Below, piece after piece: positions 15,250-26,223 of a stretch of 64,000 nt of DNA; the stretch's first letter is position 1; each line of letters starts with the position of its first letter. Position numbers and translations under genes: made by a program. The notes under the pieces were generated by a model. That model saw nothing but the letters and a program-made list of their open reading frames with translations, was not told the DNA's origin and searched no databases. The stretch is from Melampsora larici-populina 98AG31 (Eukaryota; Basidiomycota; Pucciniomycetes; Pucciniales; Melampsoraceae). The stretch lies in assembly GCF_000204055.1 (NCBI RefSeq), contig NW_006768777.1:1158026-1222025 (forward strand). Direction: 5' to 3'.

Positions 15250-17922
15250 ATCCCTCTTCCCATCTACCTTTCCAGACATGAATTGAGCATGCAAACCAAG
15301 TGTATGTTCTACCAGTGCTCCAAGTCAGTACATGTGTCACCACAACTCTCACTCAACATCAGCTTATGTATTCGAATGTGTCCCCACCTATCCAAAAGTG
15401 CCACCCAGGAATCAATCAACTGGTTTAAAAGAACAAAACAAAACTCTTGGCCAAAGATGGTCCTTGTATGACTTTGATGAGAAGGACATCTTCCATCATC
15501 AACTTTTCTTTCCCCTTGGATATGTGGCATGTGGGTGGGAATTGCCACAAGCTGAACCCCAATCAGAATCCCTCACCACCCACAAAAATGAGACATATTT
15601 ACCAATTTATAAACAAATGGGTGATACCAATTAGGTTGTAAGAGATCTGGGACAAGCTAAATTAGGCCCTCATCTACCCACAGCTTGCCAAAACAAGGGA
15701 ATCCAAGAGGTTGAACAGATGCATCATGAGGTATGACTACATTCCTTCTCATTCATATTTCAATCACTCCATACTTGAAACTGGGTTGCAATATCCATCA
15801 GCTTAAGATCCTCAAGATCCGCTATGGTATTGATTACTCCCTGATGGCATCTTCCTGGTCACCCAACACCAAAAATCAAAACGCACAGTGGAGCACAAAA
15901 ACCTCCTTGTGTGACGACTGGATAGTTGTGAGTCAGGGCACCTGGCACCTCCTTGAAAAATCTGTGTGGCAAGTCACCCAGTCCAACCCCAATGTTTGTC
16001 CAGAGAAAGCCAAGAAGGCACAGCCCAGCAATGAGATAAAAGGCAACCTCATTGCTGCATTGAATTCACAAGTTGGTACATTGATTTCATTTACCTCATT
16101 CACCGAGATAATCCCCAATGTGTACTTATATTCAACGCTCATCCTGGCACAGCACAATTTCTTCAAGAACCAATATCACACTTGGACTGTCACCCAAAGA
16201 CCCCAAGTCACCACTTAGCACTTCAGAAGCAGGAATTCAAAGGTGGAATCAGGCTTGCAGTTGAACAAACCACATAGAGCAATGAGTTCCTTTCTAGGAT
16301 TGGGTTCCAACTTTCCTAAGATATTGTAGGGAGTTTCCACAGAATATACAGGGTGCTCTTCTGAAGGAATGTCTAAAACTACCAGATCTATAGGTCCATT
16401 GGTCTTGTTGAGGTCATCCTGTGATTGAGGATCTGAGGTTAAATCCAGCAATGTGAGGCACAGCCAACATAGATGCCTCAGATTGGCAAATGCAAGGTAT
16501 CATTGGATTGAAAACCTTGGACAGAATCTTTACCACTGTGTGCACTCAAGAAAGCGCAACAAAGAATGTGTCTACTGGAAAGAGCTGAAACCTATCAATG
16601 CCTCTGCCCAAAACGGGTTGAAACCTAGCACCACCACAAGCCCCATAATCCATTACATCATTATGTAGCGGGCAACAAACCCAGCGGTCTTTTTGTATGT
16701 TGTACAGACCCTCCTTCAATCTCATTGTCTACTTCAGCAGTTTCTTTTGCCCACAGTGACAGGGTATAGTGAGCTATGCCTCCGCAAATGGGTTGCCTCT
16801 GCACATACATATTTGTTTGCTTCTCCACATTTGCAACCCGTTGGATTTATTATGGTCCTGTGTTTCAAAGTTATCTTGACATGTGGAACTTCCCCAGGGT
16901 CTGGATCTGTTTTTGTTGCCAGACCAACCCCAGTCCAGGTAGATAATATCCCAGTACCTTTTGTATCTATCCTTGCAAATCTCACAGTACCACAAATTCA
17001 TATGACAGAACCTGTCAACTAGTGAATATTCACCAACTTCCAGTTTACATTGATTGCCTATGGAAAGAGTGAAGATTTGATTTTTGAGGATATTTGCAAC
17101 ACTCCATGCCAACAGTGTACACCCACGTACAAGTGGTGCTGAATAAAGACAGATACATGCCACAGCGGTATGTAGGGTTGGATGGCGACTATTCTCAATT
17201 TTCAAATCCAGAGTAGCACTGATCATTACCACAACCATTTTGCATTTTCATTAAGATTCTCAGCTGTTAAGTTGTCCTCATATATTGAGTCACTTATTAC
17301 AATACACACTGTCTAATGACCAAATATCAAGGCCAGGATCATTCAATTGAGTTCAACCTTCTATTGGCATCCTAGAGGTTGGACCAGAGTGAGGGTGAGG
17401 ATTCAAACAACCAAGGTTGGTGGAGACATCATGAGCTTTATATTGAGCCTCACTTTGATTGCAATGAGTTTGGGTGAACTTCCTCATGATCATCCACTTC
17501 AATCACCATCGGCTGATGAAGATTGGCAATCATAAGTTATTGTGTCACTAGAATTAGATCATTGAAATAAAATCAAGCTTGAGTAGAATTTCTGACCCCC
17601 CATCACAATCAGTGAGATCACAAAAGCAACCACAATGAATGAGTTTTTCAAAATGTGAATGACTTGGTTCCAGATTTATATGACTCACATTTCTGAACTG
17701 TTTCATTACCAACTACCTAAAAACTCACAATCAGAGCAATTTTTAACCATTCAGTTATATATTTGAGCCATTAGTCAAACACCACACATTGGGTATTTAA
17801 TCAAGAAGATTAATTGTGACCAGATGAAGTCTTGTAAATTATGAATGGAAAAGTGACGGGATTGTGAATGAGCTTGGGATATATGGAATGTGACTTTAAA
17901 ATTGATGCTTTTCAACCACCAT
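15250..17922. other. Degraded repeat DNA with fragmentary ORFs
   Basis: Plus-strand frames 15332-15634 and 15733-16218 and minus-strand frames 16215-16451 and 16774-17238 have protein-like composition but are bounded by stops and have no recognisable domain. I read them as remnants of mobile elements in opposite orientations. From 17240 to 17922 I see nothing. Confidence 0.35.
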
Positions 17923-18660
17923 TCTTACTTTGCTTGGGTATGCAAAGAAAAGGACAGCACTCTGTATTCATCAATCAGCTTTGATCAAATTAGAGAAACA
18001 ATCCCATTGATGAGTAACAGAATATTATAATATAGATCACCTGTTGTGGAGTCTCACACTTCTCCCCAGCAAAAAGGTTCTAAATATTTGGTTGGCAATC
18101 AAGAAGAATCATATCAGGACGGGACATTCCAAGGAACCAAAATATGGAGATCAAAGGACTGATCTGAGATTTGAATGTAACTCTGAGATTGATCACAATC
18201 ATAAATCAATTTCTTACTTTGCTTGGGTATGCAAAGAAAAAGACAAGACTCTGAATTCAAAAATTAGCTTTGATTGGATTAGAGGACCAATCCCATTGAT
18301 GAGTAACAGGATATTATGATATATCACCTGTTGTGGAGTCTCACACTTCTCCCCAGCAAAAACGGTTCTCAATTGGCAATCAAAAAGAATTATTTCAAGA
18401 CTGAACATTCCAAGGAACCAAAATATGGACATCAAAGGACTGATTTGACCTTCAAATGCAACTCTGAGATTGATTACAATCATAAATCATTTCTATCTCA
18501 TACAGTCTCAAGCCAAGCATGCATGCTAACTTCCATGTAGCATAATTGGTGCCCAAATAGAATTATTCAACAATACTTTTGATGGACAATTCTTTTGGCC
18601 ATGCCAGCATATCTGAATGTAACTCTGGGATTGATTACAATCATAGATCATTTCTATGAC
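17923..18660. repeat. Tandem direct repeat, unit about 288 bp, two copies plus a partial third
   Basis: Copy 1 starts at about 17923 and copy 2 at about 18212, both with CTTACTTTGCTTGGGTATGC. Each contains CCCATTGATGAGTAACAG, CACCTGTTGTGGAGTCTCAC and CATTCCAAGGAACCAAAATA in the same order. Each closes with AACTCTGAGATTGAT(C/T)ACAATCATA. The closing part recurs near 18613-18660. Copies differ by substitutions and small indels. Confidence 0.75.
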
Positions 18661-20017
18661 ATACAGTCTCAACCTATGTGTGCTTGATGAATTGCATGTA
18701 GCATAATCAGAGTCTACATAAGATTGTCCAACAAGATTTTTGATAAACCCAATTGAACTTAATTTCTAATGGGCCTGGGGGGTGGTGGGCCAAGGAAATG
18801 ATAAACACATGGAAACCTTGAACTCCAATAAGGAATACCACGGTTTCATCACAATTTGATTGCCACAAAATAGTAGTGAGGGCACATTGTAATAGTGTGG
18901 ATCATCTTGAGTTGAGCTGTAGTGATTTGACGCTTTGCATAGCTGAGAGAGGAACAGTGTTGTGCACTACTGTCAGTAGATGAATGATGTGGGTAGAGTA
19001 AATTAAGTCATAGCAAGGGGTGTACAACAATGTGATTTTATGGCCATGGCAGAATTTTTGGCTGCACACATTGGACTGGGGTGCTGCAGGCTCAACATGC
19101 CAATTCTTCCAAATGCCTTGGTTGAGGCAGGTTGGAAATGATATAGGAAATGGTCATATATGGGTTTACAACATGCTCTGGGACACACACTGGAGCTTTT
19201 GCCAGATCAGCTGTCTACTCTACAGGTTGTGTTGAGCTACATTACAAAAAGATAATTAAAGATTCTATCAGTTTCACATCACCAAGAAAGCCAATAGAAC
19301 ATTTCAAGCAAAGTTATAGAAGGATTTCTAAGGCAACACAATGGAATAATCCAAATGGCTCATACTGTGGGTTCATCTGTTGATAATTCCATTGTCTAGG
19401 TGGGGGAAGAGCATAACAGATGCTATTTTATAGTGTGTGGTGGCTGGATTGCAGACAGGCTGGAGCATAGCAGATGGAAATATATTGATGAATGACAATT
19501 ATGGCTTTCACCATGTAAACATTTTGAAAAAACCAATGCAAGTTGGAAATATAGTTGATTTTGTTGGAGAATTCAGGGGTTTCAATGATCCAATGGATGA
19601 ATGGTATATGAACGTGAGTTTTTTGACAGTTTGGTGTTGTTGTGTACATGCTGAAATTATGTCAATGATAGGCGACGGGCATGTTGTTAGTATGTTATGG
19701 TAAAAGAAGATACTTTTTGGTCAAGTACATCACGTAAGATTACAGGTTCATCAATTGGAGGTAGCAGCGAAGGTCTGTGGTTAAGAACACATCGGTGTTG
19801 AAGTGTGTAGAGGTCATGTAGTCGTGGAGTGCAGTTTCAGGGGTTTCCTGTTATTAATTGAGTTCATATAGAGGCTTGTCCCAATCCGGATTTCTTCCTT
19901 ATTTGTTACTTGTGTGTGTCCGATGTTTTCTCTTTTGGGATAGGTTGTTAAAATTTTTGTCTTGCTGTTTTTCCTCTTATACCCTGCCTCTCTTGAGCTC
20001 CGGTTTCCTCCCTCATC
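18661..20017. other. No gene recognised
   Basis: AT-rich repeat-like DNA. A plus-strand frame at 19437-19703 (FHHVNILKKPMQVGNIVDF) looks protein-like but has no start context or domain I can identify. Confidence 0.35.
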
Positions 20018-20432
20018 ATGTGGAAACTGAAGCTTGAGAGTAAGCACCATTTTCTCTTCTTACTTATGTGTGCAATTTTCATCTGGACTTGGCTCATTTC
20101 TTTTGACAGACCTTCCTACCACCCTGTTGTACAATCCTGCTATTTGCAGGTAAGGCGTCAATTCCTCCGCCCTAATCTTTCTACCTTACAAGTTCTATCT
20201 GAACTCACTCTACCTGTTCTGTCCAGTTGAATAGTAGTTTCTTTTGATTTCAATTCTTTTAATTAGTTCTTTATCTTTGTTTGCTTGAAATATGATTGTG
20301 TGGAAACTGAAGCTTGAGAACCTTCCTACCACCCTGTCGTACAATCCTGCTATTTGCAGGTAAGGCGTTGATTCCTCTGCCCTAATCTTTCTACCTTACG
20401 AGTTCTATCTGAACTCACCCTGTTCTGTCCAG
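20018..20432. repeat. Direct duplication of a roughly 120-bp block
   Basis: ATGTGGAAACTGAAGCTTGAGA at 20018 recurs at about 20298. The block from CCTTCCTACCACCCTGT through TATTTGCAGGTAAGGCGT to GTTCTGTCCAG occurs at about 20110-20225 and 20318-20432. The downstream copy lacks an internal segment of about 70 bp that the first has between its two parts. Confidence 0.65.
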
Positions 20433-21217
20433 GTACAATTATCTTTCTGCGTTGACATTCAGTCCGCTAGAACTTATTTCATAGTAAGCAGGCAGAGATC
20501 TCTCATTGGGTGTTGATGGTTGGCCAAAGTCATACATGTACCATTTCAGACAGCTGTAAATAGTGTGTTGACTGCAGAGTGATTGGTCTGTGAGGTGGTA
20601 GCTAGTTTTGTAAGGGGGCACCAGATTTGGTGGAGAGATAGTGTGGAAGTTCATGATGAAGCCCCATACATACATCATGGAGAAAAAATCTGTGTATTCT
20701 GTGTCTGTTCATGTTGCAATGGCACTACGCAAGACAACTGCAATGTATTCTGCGCAGTCTACAATGCTAGACCCCCGAGCCTGATGGGGGCGGCGGGCCG
20801 GCCCCAATGTTCTAGTAAAGCTTAATAGACTATATATTCTTGATCTGTGAATACAGGAGCAGGTGTGTACAGATTTATGACAACATATGATGACATCAGA
20901 ATTTTGGTGGTTGGACAGGCAAATGGCCCCATATGATATTATGTTGAAGTCATTTTGAAATCTTTCTGAATCTTTCATGAATCTTTCATGGAGTCAGTGG
21001 TAGGCTCTGGCCTTCCAGAGCCTAGTAGATGGGGGCTGTGAAGATACCTTGGATCAACACCTTGGACAAGATCTGTCCAAGCGTTTATATCTGACAATGC
21101 CTTGGATTGAAAAATCCACGGCATCTATGTTGGCGGTGAGGTTAGGTCTTCTGTTAGTTTTATTTGAGGATCTACACTCTCAATCTCAATGCCCAAATTT
21201 ATGACCTTTAAAACACT
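20433..21217. other. No gene recognised
   Basis: A GC-rich patch at about 20766-20812 (GGGGGCGGCGGGCCGGCCCC) contrasts with the AT-rich surroundings. A TCTTTCATGAATCTTTCATG doubling lies at about 20970-20990. No coding signal. Confidence 0.35.
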
Positions 21218-22134
21218 CTACCTTAGAGCTGTCCACATTATCCAAGTCCATTGGAGCTGACATTGTTGTGGTGGCTGTTGTAGCATGTGGTTTACCATAG
21301 TTATTATGGTTTCTGAAACTACTTCAATGATGGTTTGATATCTTATGATGATTATGGTTATTGTGATTGGGAGAAGAACCATTACCAGTAAGTTTATGAT
21401 TTCTTTCACAATCTCGGGCAGCCTGGTACAATACCTCAATATCCTCATTGGTAAGATCTACCTGTTTCACGTCTGGTTGGTAATTAGCAAGGAGTTTGTC
21501 CTGGATCAAAAATCTTCTTTTGAAGAAGGGTAATTTTTTGTCCGGGATTCTGACGGCTCATTTTCTGAATCTGAGAATGTAGTCACTTATGTCAGATTTT
21601 TGATATAATGATTTGAGTTGTTGTTGGACTTCATATAGAATAAGAGAGTAATTATACTTCTCAAAGAATTTTGGTTTGAAGACCATCCATGACTATTGTT
21701 CTTCTTGACTAACTCGTGCCAGAAGTATCTAGCATCTTCATTGAGGAAGTTAATGATTGACTTGGTCCAGCGTGTGACTGGATAGTGTTACAAGACAAAG
21801 AATTTGTATCTCAGTGATCCAAAGATCAGCATTATCACCGTGGCCGGTGAACTTGCATGGTTCCACCTTCAAACCCTTGATCCTGGGCTCCTGTCAATTT
21901 GTACATACATTTTTAAGCTATATATTTCAGACTGTGAGTCTCTGATAGTGTTTAGTGCACTTACTAGTTCACTGGTGATTTGCTTGTGTTGGTAGGTCTG
22001 TTGTCCAACCATGTTCTCCAATTCCCCAAGCCTTTGAGCTTGTTGTTGGAAAAATATATCAACTTGTCTCAATCCATGTTCTCTTGTTGGACAGGAATTT
22101 GGCCGTCCGTACTCTTCATCATAGGGGAGGACAT
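21218..22134 (-). pseudogene. Isolated Ty3/gypsy-type gag remnant
   Basis: Read on the minus strand from the ATG at 22134. A Gln/Leu-rich coiled coil (22072-21869) is followed in a shifted frame by the capsid-type core: FTGHGDNADLW, then further down QQLKSLYQKSDISDYILRF, then DQKVDLTNEDIE-like and ARDCERNHKL segments. It ends with a Pro-Met-Asp-Leu-Asp stretch near 21240, common at the end of gypsy gag proteins. In-frame stops and frame changes show it is dead. No protease, reverse transcriptase or integrase follows at lower coordinates, so only the gag end survives. Confidence 0.6.
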
Positions 22135-23420
22135 TTTTGGTTTCTTGGTGTTTCTGTTACAAAGAGAGTTAACAACTGTGAGTCAATCTTAAAACTGATC
22201 AGGAGTTAACAAGGACTATGGTCCAAAGAAAACTAATAAGACACATGAAAAAGAAAAAGGAATCCTATCCGTGTGGTTTAGACTAAGAAATTATGATCTC
22301 TGGAGTTTTTCAAAAAAAGGTTTCTTTATGGAATCTATTGGAAATTTGTAGTTGGTCTTTCGAAAAGAAGAGACAGGGGAATTTTATTAGACTTCTTGAA
22401 AGCTTGTAACAATAATAAAACACATAAATAATTATTTGTGATTCTTACAGGTTCAGGTGCTTTTGAAAATGTAAGCAAAGTGACTTGGGGATTCATTTAA
22501 TTTTCAGTGAGAAGTGAATCCTCTTATAAGTGTTCCCAAAAAATGAAAGTACAACCTGAAGGTTTTTCAACAGGAGGATTCTGTTTAAGAATCCAATTTT
22601 AGCAAAAGATACAAGCTGAGTGTGAGGGTAGGGTACTCTTTGAGAGTGCTCTATGCTCACTAAAGTTGGAAAATAGGTAGTGTAGTAATGAAATTTGATT
22701 CTTTATTTCAAATGTGTAGTATTTACAAAATGAAATAAAGAAAAGAAAGAAAGTAAAAGAGACTGATAGTCTGTTTGGATAAATCCAGACAGACTACAGT
22801 TAGATGACTCCTTAAAAGGAGGTTTGATTTATAATTAATAATTATTATAAAGTACAAAGGCTGGATCCAAGGCCCTCCTTTAATCATTAAAGTAACAGAT
22901 TAAAGAGTGAGGTGAAGGTCACTAGTCTGGTTGTTACAAAGTCACCAACTTATGGTTATTCAAAAGGTACACCAACCTGAGAGTTGATATAGGTCACTAA
23001 CCTACGGTTGTTCAGAAGGTACACCAACCTGTGAGTTGATATAGGTCACTAACCTGTAGTTGTTCAAGAGGTAACTAACCTTGAAGTTAATTGGAAGGTC
23101 ACTAACCTAGAAATGTTCTACTTAGGGAAAGTAGAGGATCCAGAAAGGGGAAGAAAGAGATTACTTTATCTTTTAGTCAGGAAGCTGCTTTAAAGATATG
23201 AAGTGAATCACTAGTCTTATTATTATAAGACTTTTGATTATGTACTTCAATTGAACTTTAAAGGGTTCTTTAAAAGATGTGTGTAATAAATTGCTTGGGG
23301 GATTTTCTTGAATGCTGAGAGAGGAGGGGATTATATACTCTCCTCTCTAAACCTAACTGTAGTGGTATTTTTTTGTATCACAACATTGGTTTAGGGTTTG
23401 TTGTTAATGATTGTTATGAT
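22135..23420 (-). other. Probable leader/LTR remains of the gypsy-type relic
   Basis: The region upstream of gag on the minus strand. On that strand a GAGAGTATATAATCCCC box (about 23324-23342) is followed by CCTCTCTCAGC, like an LTR promoter. I could not find matching LTR copies or a primer-binding site, so the boundaries are unknown. Confidence 0.3.
22914..23122. repeat. Minisatellite, 52-bp unit, about 4 copies
   Basis: GGTACACCAACCTG(A/T)GAGTT begins at 22966 and 23018. Degenerate copies begin at 22914 and 23070, exactly 52 bp apart. Each unit contains AGGTCACTAACCT and a GTTGTTCA-type segment. Confidence 0.75.
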
Positions 23421-25603
23421 CATTATTGATTATGCTTAATTACATATACACACTAAGTATACTATGTAGTATAAGCATTTGAAACCAAAGCATTTTAACT
23501 CTTGACACTGAGTTATGAGGTGTTAATGATGTTTTATAACATACTACATGTGGTTTTAAGTGTACACGTATATGTAATTAATATTTTTATGTGTTTCATT
23601 ACATGTTACATACTGTCTATAGGCTGTATGTATATGTAATTAGGTTTGTATATGATAATTCTTTATTGTAAGTTAGTTTTGGGTACATGCATATGTACTC
23701 AGGGCTGACACTGAGTGATTTAAACATCAATCCCTAATTCGGAAACAAGTGTTTGTTATAATCAGTCAAGATAAGAATTGGCAATAATGCATATATGAAA
23801 AGTCTTTAAGGCTTTTCTAAAAGCATTCAACAAAAGTAAAGTGAAAATGAAAGAGGAAACAAAAAGAACATGGAGTTCCGGAATTACAGTTGGCAGTGCC
23901 TTTAGATAAAAAGCAAGCAAAAAAGAAAAGAGAAGAGGAATTCTGAACAACAAAGAAGTGTCTTAAACCAGAAGTAAGTCTAAAGCAGAGTTCTAGTGTA
24001 TAACAAGTTTTGTTGCCAACAGGATGAGAATGTAAAGGCTTCTTGATTTTTCTAGTAAACATGTAAAAAGGGATAATGATTTTGTTTAATGTAGAAAAAG
24101 ATGATTCTTTTCTCTCTTTTGTGGACAAGTGCTGATATTCAACTGATCAAATAATGCATGATGGCTGTAGTTGGTCTAGTTAGTTAAAGTAGAAATGTTT
24201 TGTTGTTAAGTGATATTTTGACCAGTCCCTGGTTTGTAACAGGGCTGGTACATTCTTGAACACTGTTACACCTGGTCAGGGTTTTCATTGTATGTTAGTT
24301 GTTTTCAACCATGTAGCCATGTTGTTGATTTTTAACCTGGATTGGTAAGGGTTCATGCTGCATGAGGACCCTGGACAGCCCCTATTGAAATGGAAGGAAT
24401 TGGATTTTTTTTCCGAAAAAAAGGTCCTTTGTCCACACATAGGAATCCATTTTTTTTTGAAAACCAGCAAAAATCTTGTAGGTAGGAGAGCAAATTCCCA
24501 GGATTTCTGTCAGCAAGGTATATTGGGGCTCTCCAGGGTCCTGCTGCGTGTAATTTGTTATGAGGGTGTTAATGGTACACAAAATTGAAAACCACATGAA
24601 AAACCCGCATGACACCGCATGGATTTTGTGTACCGCTGATGTATTCCATTATGTGTAGATGTGGTTCATTATTTTTCACTCATGAAACTGGAGTGTAAGT
24701 ATGTATGTTATTATTTTTATGTATGTTTTATAATTATGTATTTACATGTGTAAGGACAGTAATGCATTGATCTGTCAATACAATCAAGGGTTATTGCTCA
24801 GCAAGAAACCTCTTACAGTTGACATTTGTCTTCTTAGTCAATTTTTCTTGTAGTTTGATGTCTTCAATTTGATTGTCTTTGCTTCAGTTTCTCTGACATC
24901 TAATATGGTTTAAAGATGCTGCAAAATGTTATGAGCATGACTGGGACCAGAGGTCAGATATGGTCTGATAGTATAACTGAAAAATATGGAGAGAATATAA
25001 TGGGGTCAAAGTGCAGTAATATTATAAGCATAGCCCAGTATAAGGCCATAACAGTCCTGACCAAAGGTCTGAACAACCAACATCAGACATTGATTTGGTG
25101 CAGTCTCACTGTCATTGTCTGAGGACCCCAATGAATGAAATTCTGAGTTTGGTTGTGAAAACTGTTTCATGTTCGTGTCCACCTGCTACAACAACTCCTT
25201 GGTGTGTGTACTTTGATGTGTCACACTAAAATGGACATGGTGACAGATATCAAAAAGTAAATTGGCAATGTACAAATCAAATACAAGGCCTTAAAATTTT
25301 GATCAAATTTCTCAACAGGGTAAGGATTTTATGTTGATTTATTCCTAGGTAAGAATGATCATCCAATCAGATTTGCTTGGAATCCTAGATTAGTATATTG
25401 TCCTAACTGAACAAAGCCCATTGCAACAGCCATGACTCAATTCTGCCATGTACTCAAGTATAAAAATGTTGGAATATGTCATCCAGGATCTCATCATACA
25501 CCTTGATTTATAGTAGTCTGAATGTGAATGCAGAGAAGACGCGAGACTGGTTGGGATTCATGTACAGCAACGACCTATCACGCAAAATCAGACCGCTTTA
25601 CAA
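23421..25603. other. AT-rich non-coding DNA
   Basis: No gene recognised. 23600-23720 has repeated TATGTAATTA/ATGTATATGT motifs. A minus-strand 61-codon ORF at 24285-24470 and other short frames have no protein character. Confidence 0.4.
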
Positions 25604-25828
25604 GCGTTGTTAGGCTAGCCACTACATGCAAAGTGCTGACCCCGTGGATGCGGGGTTGCGGTGACGCCGCACAAAACCCAAGGGGGGTTCTTGCAAAAGC
25701 GGGGGGTTGATCTGGGTCAGCGCGTCCCCGCATCCGCGGCGTCACCACCTTGCATGTAGTGAGCGGTAAACTGGGGCCTTGCCATTGGGCAAGTGGCCTC
25801 GTCAGGGGTTTGACTCCCCTACAACGCA
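25604..25828 (+). pseudogene. tRNA-like (tRNA-pseudogene or SINE head) sequence interrupted by a miniature element
   Basis: GCGTTGT at 25604-25610 pairs perfectly with ACAACGC at 25821-25827. Just before the latter is a canonical T-arm, a 5-bp AGGGG/CCCCT stem around TTTGACT, which is a good B box. The A-box-like part TAGGCTAGC...GGTAAACTGG is split between 25619 and 25762 by the element described next. Without the insert the sequence is 80 nt. Its D-arm can pair, but the anticodon arm has only a 4-nt loop, so it is not a working tRNA. Confidence 0.5.
25620..25761. mobile_element. CACTA-type miniature inverted-repeat element (142 bp)
   Basis: It starts CACTACATGCAA and ends TTGCATGTAGTG, a 12-bp perfect terminal inverted repeat. 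Imperfect pairing continues through GTG(C/G)TGAC and GGATGCGGGG, so nearly the whole element can fold back. It is flanked by the 3-bp direct repeat AGC (25617-25619 and 25762-25764). A CACTA terminus with a 3-bp target duplication is the signature of CACTA/EnSpm elements. GC-rich interior, no coding capacity. Confidence 0.7.
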
Positions 25829-25831
25829 TAC

Positions 25832-25836
25832 TTTTT
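25832..25836 (+). terminator. RNA polymerase III-type T-run after the tRNA-like sequence
   Basis: A run of five T (CTTTTTGG) four bases after the tRNA-like 3' end, where a Pol III terminator would lie. Confidence 0.35.
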
Positions 25837-25866
25837 GGCATTTCCCAATCATGTCCCTGTGAACAA

Positions 25867-26215
25867 TCAGGTTGTGGGCGCGCTGATAATTTTGTAGGCG
25901 CGCCGAGGCGCGTTTTTTTGTGATTTTTCGCGCCGGGCGCGTTTTCTTACAAAAAAAATTGCTGACAACCACAATGTTGTTTATACATTGTCATTTATTC
26001 TACGTCTGTATTGCTAGAGCTGTCTACCACCACCAACTTACCTTTTGGAGGTGAGAAAAGCCAAAAAGAGCTGTCTTCAAAGCTCACAGCAAGGATCCAA
26101 GTCTCCAATATTGGTGACAGGACATAGAAATTCAAAGATCTGGTGCATTTTGTGAAAGGCGCACCCTTAAAAAGGCGTGCCAAAGCGCGTTTTTTGTGCC
26201 GCACCCACAACCTGA
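25867..26215. mobile_element. hAT-type miniature inverted-repeat element (349 bp)
   Basis: Ends are TCAGGTTGTGGGCGCGC and, inverted, TCAGGTTGTGGGTGCGG. It is flanked by the perfect 8-bp direct repeat GTGAACAA at 25859-25866 and 26216-26223. An 8-bp target duplication with short inverted termini indicates hAT-type transposition. Interior GCGCG-rich tracts near both ends (GGCGCGCCGAGGCGCG; AAAGGCGTGCC) contrast with the local AT-richness. No ORF of note. Confidence 0.7.
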
Positions 26216-26223
26216 GTGAACAA

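Noticed and set aside
25604..25828. Functional tRNA with a long intron
   Set aside because: The interruption is at the D-arm, not one base after the anticodon. It has CACTA termini and a 3-bp duplication, and the joined product has only a 4-nt anticodon loop.
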